Below, in pieces: positions 4,256 to 6,772 of a stretch of DNA of 6,772 bases (the stretch's first letter is position 1; each line of letters begins with the position of its first letter). The DNA comes from an uncultured Chlorobiota bacterium (GTDB taxonomy: Bacteria > Bacteroidota > Bacteroidia > Bacteroidales > JAADGE01): NCBI GenBank assembly GCA_947311265.1, contig CAMZKQ010000193.1:1-6772 (forward strand), read 5' to 3'. Below the pieces are notes generated by a model. The model was not told where the DNA came from, made no database searches, and saw only the letters and a list, made by a program, of their open reading frames with translations. The position numbers were made by a program, and so were the translations under genes.

Positions 4256-6772
4256 CAACTATCCATCGCCACCGACAATTTTGATACCCCCGCAAATTGG
4301 ACACTTAACACAGCAGTAGCCGCCCCCATAAACGCCATTGTACCCGGAGCAAACTCAATGCTTTTAGGCACAGCCACAAACGACAATCGGTGGATAATAA
4401 ACAACGTCTATGCCAATGCCTCATACAATTGCCTAGGAGCAACAATTCCTGCTGGCAACGTAGCTGCACAGCCCGCAGGGATACCCAATGCCAACAGCAA
4501 CTACCTACACATGATAGCCGATTGCTCCATACTCGCTGGCGAACTCAATGCCAGTTACAACGGCTCATTACAAAATCGACACCGAACATTTGCCTTTATG
4601 AATACCGATTTCTCCACCTTGGGTTACTATTCAGTTAATTTTTCCTACTGGAACTTCCAAGCCAATGGCATCTCGGTATATTACAGCACAGATGGCGGCA
4701 CAAGTTGGAATTTCCTCGAAGACACCTTTAACAGTGGTACATGGGGAAAAAGCAACATCACAAATGCAGCCTTCGACAACAACGCCACCCTTCGCTTTGG
4801 CTTCCTTTGGGACGATGACGCCGCTGGCGGAAACGATTATCCCTCTATTGATGCCCTAGAACTAACAATTCCCACTTTAAAATGCAATTTCTTTGCAGAT
4901 ATTACAACCATTTGCGAAGCAAACAACGATACCGTTACCTTTACAAATTCCAGTAGCCCAGTCGATTTTAGCAGCTCACAAACGTGGTCGGTTAGCCCAG
5001 GCGTTGCCGGTGTCGATTGGCTATTTGTGCCACCTTTCAACGCCAGCTCGCAAAGCCCACAAATACAATTCCTTACAGCAAATACATACACCGTAGAACT
5101 CAGCTTTTCTCGCCCTGTAACTGCCGAAGCATTAACAAAATCAACAACAATAAACGTAATTGCAGGTTGCCAATGCACAAGTGGAGGCGGCACTACCGTA
5201 ATTTTAGACGAAGACCCCAATTTAGCTAATTGGGCTTTAACTAACAGTGCACATGGAAACTGGGCAACCGCACCACAAGCAGGAAATTCAAATGCTCCCA
5301 ACCCGGCAGGGGCAGAAGCATGGTGCCTCAACCCGACCGGAAGTAATGCTAATGGCTCTTTTGCAGAAATGCTAAACAATACAAATTTAGACTTTTCCGC
5401 AGCAGGTACTTATGAACTAACTTACGACATCTATAATGAGAGCTTTACAGGTTTTCTGGGGAGTTATCAAAATACACTCGAAGTATATATTTCAACAGCA
5501 GGTGCCGCTGGCCCTTGGGTACTTATAGATACGCATAACACTAGCACTGGTGCAGCTTGGGAGGCACAAACTGTAAACCTTGATGCTTATGCTAGCACCA
5601 CAGCAACAGTAAGAATCAAATTTAAAGGCACTCGCTCAATGGCAACAGGTGCCTTTGCTGGTCTTGAAGGAGCTTGGGATTTAGGACTTAATGATATTAG
5701 AATTGAAAAAACAACCGCAGGTGGCGGTTCTGGCTCAGGACCAACCGCCCAAGTAGCAGTTACCACAGGAGCAGTACCTTCTTGCACAGGCGACAATGTA
5801 GAATTTACTTGCAATACCTCCAACTTAGGAGGCGGTGTTTCTGTATCCAACTACCAATGGTTTATTGATGGCACTTCGGTACAATCTGGTGCAGCAGCAA
5901 CATACAGCACCGCAGGGCTTGCTAACGGAGAATCATTAACCTGCCAAATCACCCTAGCCGGTGGCACTTGTGCCGGCCCTTTCGAATCCGAAATTGTACC
6001 TATTACAATGTATAATTCTGCTACCGCAGCAGTTTCAATAGATGCCAATCCGGGCGGTAATTTTTGCATTGGTACAAATGTTACCTTCGATGCCACCCCA
6101 GTAAATGGTGGCGGAGCAGAAACTTACCAATGGTTTCTAAATGGCATAGCACAAAATATCGGCAATACATTTTCCTCCGCAGCTTTGGCTGATGGCGATA
6201 TCGTTTCTGTAAATATGACCTCTTCCCTACCTTGCCTAACAAGCAACCCAGTAAGCGACTCCTACACAGTATCCACAGCAGCAGCACCAAATACAGCATT
6301 AGCCATTGCAACAGCAAATGTTTGCGATGGTTCAGATGCTCAAATCACAATTACAAATGCCCAAAACACCTTTGTATATAAGGCCATCAAAAATGGTACT
6401 GATATTATTGATTTTCAAACAGGCACAGGAGCAAATTTAACGCTAACAATACCCTCTGCCAATTTAAGTGTTGGCACAAATACATTTGCGGTTACCGTTT
6501 ACAACGGTACTTGCGAAACAGAAATGGATAACAGTACAATTAGCATCACAGTTGCCGCCTCGCCAGATAATTCCTTAGCTGTTGCTGGAAATGCAATTTG
6601 TGCAGGAGAAAACGGCACACTCACAATAACAAATGCCCAAAATGGCATGGATTACGAAGCATTTAACGGACTCGTTTCTCTGGGAACGGTTACAGGAACT
6701 GGGGCAGATGCAACAATTACAGTCCCTAGCGGAAGTTTAGCAAATACAATATCAGGCATTACATTTACTGCC
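4196..6772 (+). CDS. Large secreted adhesin-like protein with jelly-roll and tandem Ig-like domains (3' end missing)
   Basis: The frame runs from the ATG at 4196 to the window edge, 859 codons without a stop, so the gene continues beyond. The start is well supported: an in-frame TAG lies at 4157-4159, this is the first ATG after it, and it begins a clear signal peptide. No Shine-Dalgarno sequence precedes it, only an A-rich leader, which is usual in Bacteroidota. Domain order: signal peptide (1-20); jelly-roll/choice-of-anchor-like domain (~22-228), with YSTDGGTSW at 163-171 and NDYPSID at 213-219; PKD-like segment (~229-324); a second, distinct jelly-roll domain (~331-505), with LEVYIST at 428-434 and LNDIRIE at 498-504; a GGGSGSG linker (509-515); and at least four Ig-like repeats (~516 onward). 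The protein is exported and probably works at the cell surface in adhesion. A T9SS sorting or gliding-associated C-terminal domain is expected but lies outside the window. No enzyme motif is seen. Confidence 0.93.
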   Translation, partial: MKRLLLLTLSTLLLSQTSFSQLSIATDNFDTPANWTLNTAVAAPINAIVPGANSMLLGTATNDNRWIINNVYANASYNCLGATIPAGNVAAQPAGIPNANSNYLHMIADCSILAGELNASYNGSLQNRHRTFAFMNTDFSTLGYYSVNFSYWNFQANGISVYYSTDGGTSWNFLEDTFNSGTWGKSNITNAAFDNNATLRFGFLWDDDAAGGNDYPSIDALELTIPTLKCNFFADITTICEANNDTVTFTNSSSPVDFSSSQTWSVSPGVAGVDWLFVPPFNASSQSPQIQFLTANTYTVELSFSRPVTAEALTKSTTINVIAGCQCTSGGGTTVILDEDPNLANWALTNSAHGNWATAPQAGNSNAPNPAGAEAWCLNPTGSNANGSFAEMLNNTNLDFSAAGTYELTYDIYNESFTGFLGSYQNTLEVYISTAGAAGPWVLIDTHNTSTGAAWEAQTVNLDAYASTTATVRIKFKGTRSMATGAFAGLEGAWDLGLNDIRIEKTTAGGGSGSGPTAQVAVTTGAVPSCTGDNVEFTCNTSNLGGGVSVSNYQWFIDGTSVQSGAAATYSTAGLANGESLTCQITLAGGTCAGPFESEIVPITMYNSATAAVSIDANPGGNFCIGTNVTFDATPVNGGGAETYQWFLNGIAQNIGNTFSSAALADGDIVSVNMTSSLPCLTSNPVSDSYTVSTAAAPNTALAIATANVCDGSDAQITITNAQNTFVYKAIKNGTDIIDFQTGTGANLTLTIPSANLSVGTNTFAVTVYNGTCETEMDNSTISITVAASPDNSLAVAGNAICAGENGTLTITNAQNGMDYEAFNGLVSLGTVTGTGADATITVPSGSLANTISGITFTA
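4259..4879 (+). other. First jelly-roll (choice-of-anchor-like) domain
   Basis: Residues ~22-228 of the second protein. It starts with DNFDTPANWTLN, a common opening of MAM/choice-of-anchor-type domains in Bacteroidota. It continues with FAFMNTDFSTLGYYSVNFSY (around 132-151), the YSTDGGTSW turn (163-171), an AAFDNNATLRFGFLWDDD strand pair (~191-208) and the closing NDYPSIDALELT (213-224). These domains are beta sandwiches, often carbohydrate-binding or adhesive. The ligand cannot be read from the sequence. Confidence 0.7.
5186..5710 (+). other. Second jelly-roll domain, of different subtype
   Basis: Residues ~331-505 of the second protein. It starts with VILDEDPNLANWALTNS, has a DFSAAGTYELTYDIYNES strand pair (~399-416), LEVYISTAGAAGPWVLIDT (428-446), a WEAQTVNLDAY strand and the closing LGLNDIRIE (496-504). 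The fold pattern resembles the first jelly-roll domain, but the sequences are not close copies, so it is not a recent internal duplication. Its third codon positions use T about twice as often as the start of the gene does. Confidence 0.6.
5741..6772 (+). repeat. At least four tandem Ig-like domains in the second protein
   Basis: Residues ~516-859. Domain-opening cysteines lie at 530, 624, 710 and 802, so the period is about 86-94 residues. Repeats 1 and 2 share the core YQWF-x-(D/N)-G at 553-559 and 644-650. Repeats 3 and 4 form a second subtype, with ITITNAQN and LTITNAQN cores and a 14-bp identical DNA stretch (6353-6366 and 6629-6642, 276 bp or 92 codons apart). The fourth repeat is cut by the window end. 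Such arrays act as stalks that project a binding region from the cell surface. The repeats are well diverged at the DNA level. Confidence 0.8.

Noticed and set aside
4390..5229. Short plus-strand open frames at 4390-4638, 4665-4859, 4893-5096 and 5017-5229
   Set aside because: They are out of frame inside the second gene. Their translations are rich in Gln/Arg/Thr with no domain features, as expected of shadow frames.
4837..5379. 180-codon open frame on the minus strand
   Set aside because: It lies wholly opposite the second gene, whose frame has clear domains and a signal peptide. The minus-strand translation shows no recognisable motif, and its openness follows from the composition of the plus-strand codons.
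6353..6642. 14-bp exact direct repeat (6353-6366 and 6629-6642) as a mobile-element or recombination signature
   Set aside because: The spacing is exactly 92 codons and both copies fall in the same strand of adjacent Ig-like repeats, so it is explained by protein-domain duplication.
1..6772. CRISPR array, tRNA/rRNA genes, insertion sequence or defence system
   Set aside because: No regularly spaced short DNA repeats, no transposase or nuclease motifs and no RNA-gene-like structures were seen. Essentially the whole window is covered by two surface-protein genes and a 144-bp gap.

Overview
The window comes from a member of the Bacteroidota, probably a Flavobacteriia- or Cytophagia-like lineage. 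The evidence is a textbook type A C-terminal sorting domain of the type IX secretion system (T9SS) in the first gene, large Thr/Asn/Gly-rich multidomain surface proteins of the kind common in these bacteria, no Shine-Dalgarno sequence before the second gene, and a moderate-to-low GC content (roughly 40% by eye). The sequence alone does not give a genus.

Layout: (1) 1-4051, plus strand, is the 3' part of a very large gene. Its product has two diverged ~450-residue beta-rich modules, a third related module, a dystroglycan-type cadherin-like (putative Ig) domain, and a T9SS sorting domain ending at the stop codon. The true start lies upstream of the window. (2) 4052-4195 is a 144-bp intergenic gap. 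It holds a strong intrinsic terminator (4074-4111), then a nearly perfect AT-rich palindrome (4128-4152) that overlaps a weak Bacteroidota-type promoter candidate. (3) 4196-6772, plus strand, is the 5' part of a second large gene, open without a stop to the end of the window (859 codons). It encodes a signal peptide, a jelly-roll (choice-of-anchor-like) domain, a PKD-like segment, a second and different jelly-roll domain, and at least four tandem Ig-like domains stapled by conserved cysteine pairs.

Both genes look like separately transcribed, exported, cell-surface or extracellular adhesin/structural proteins. Gene 1 is a clear T9SS cargo. Gene 2 has the matching N-terminal Sec signal, but its C-terminus, where a sorting or gliding-associated domain would be expected, lies outside the window. 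No enzymatic domain, RNA gene, mobile element or CRISPR array is visible. I do not see a novel biological system. The most interesting points are the cysteine-pair pattern in the Ig-like repeats, a shift in third-position base use inside gene 2, and the palindrome upstream of gene 2.
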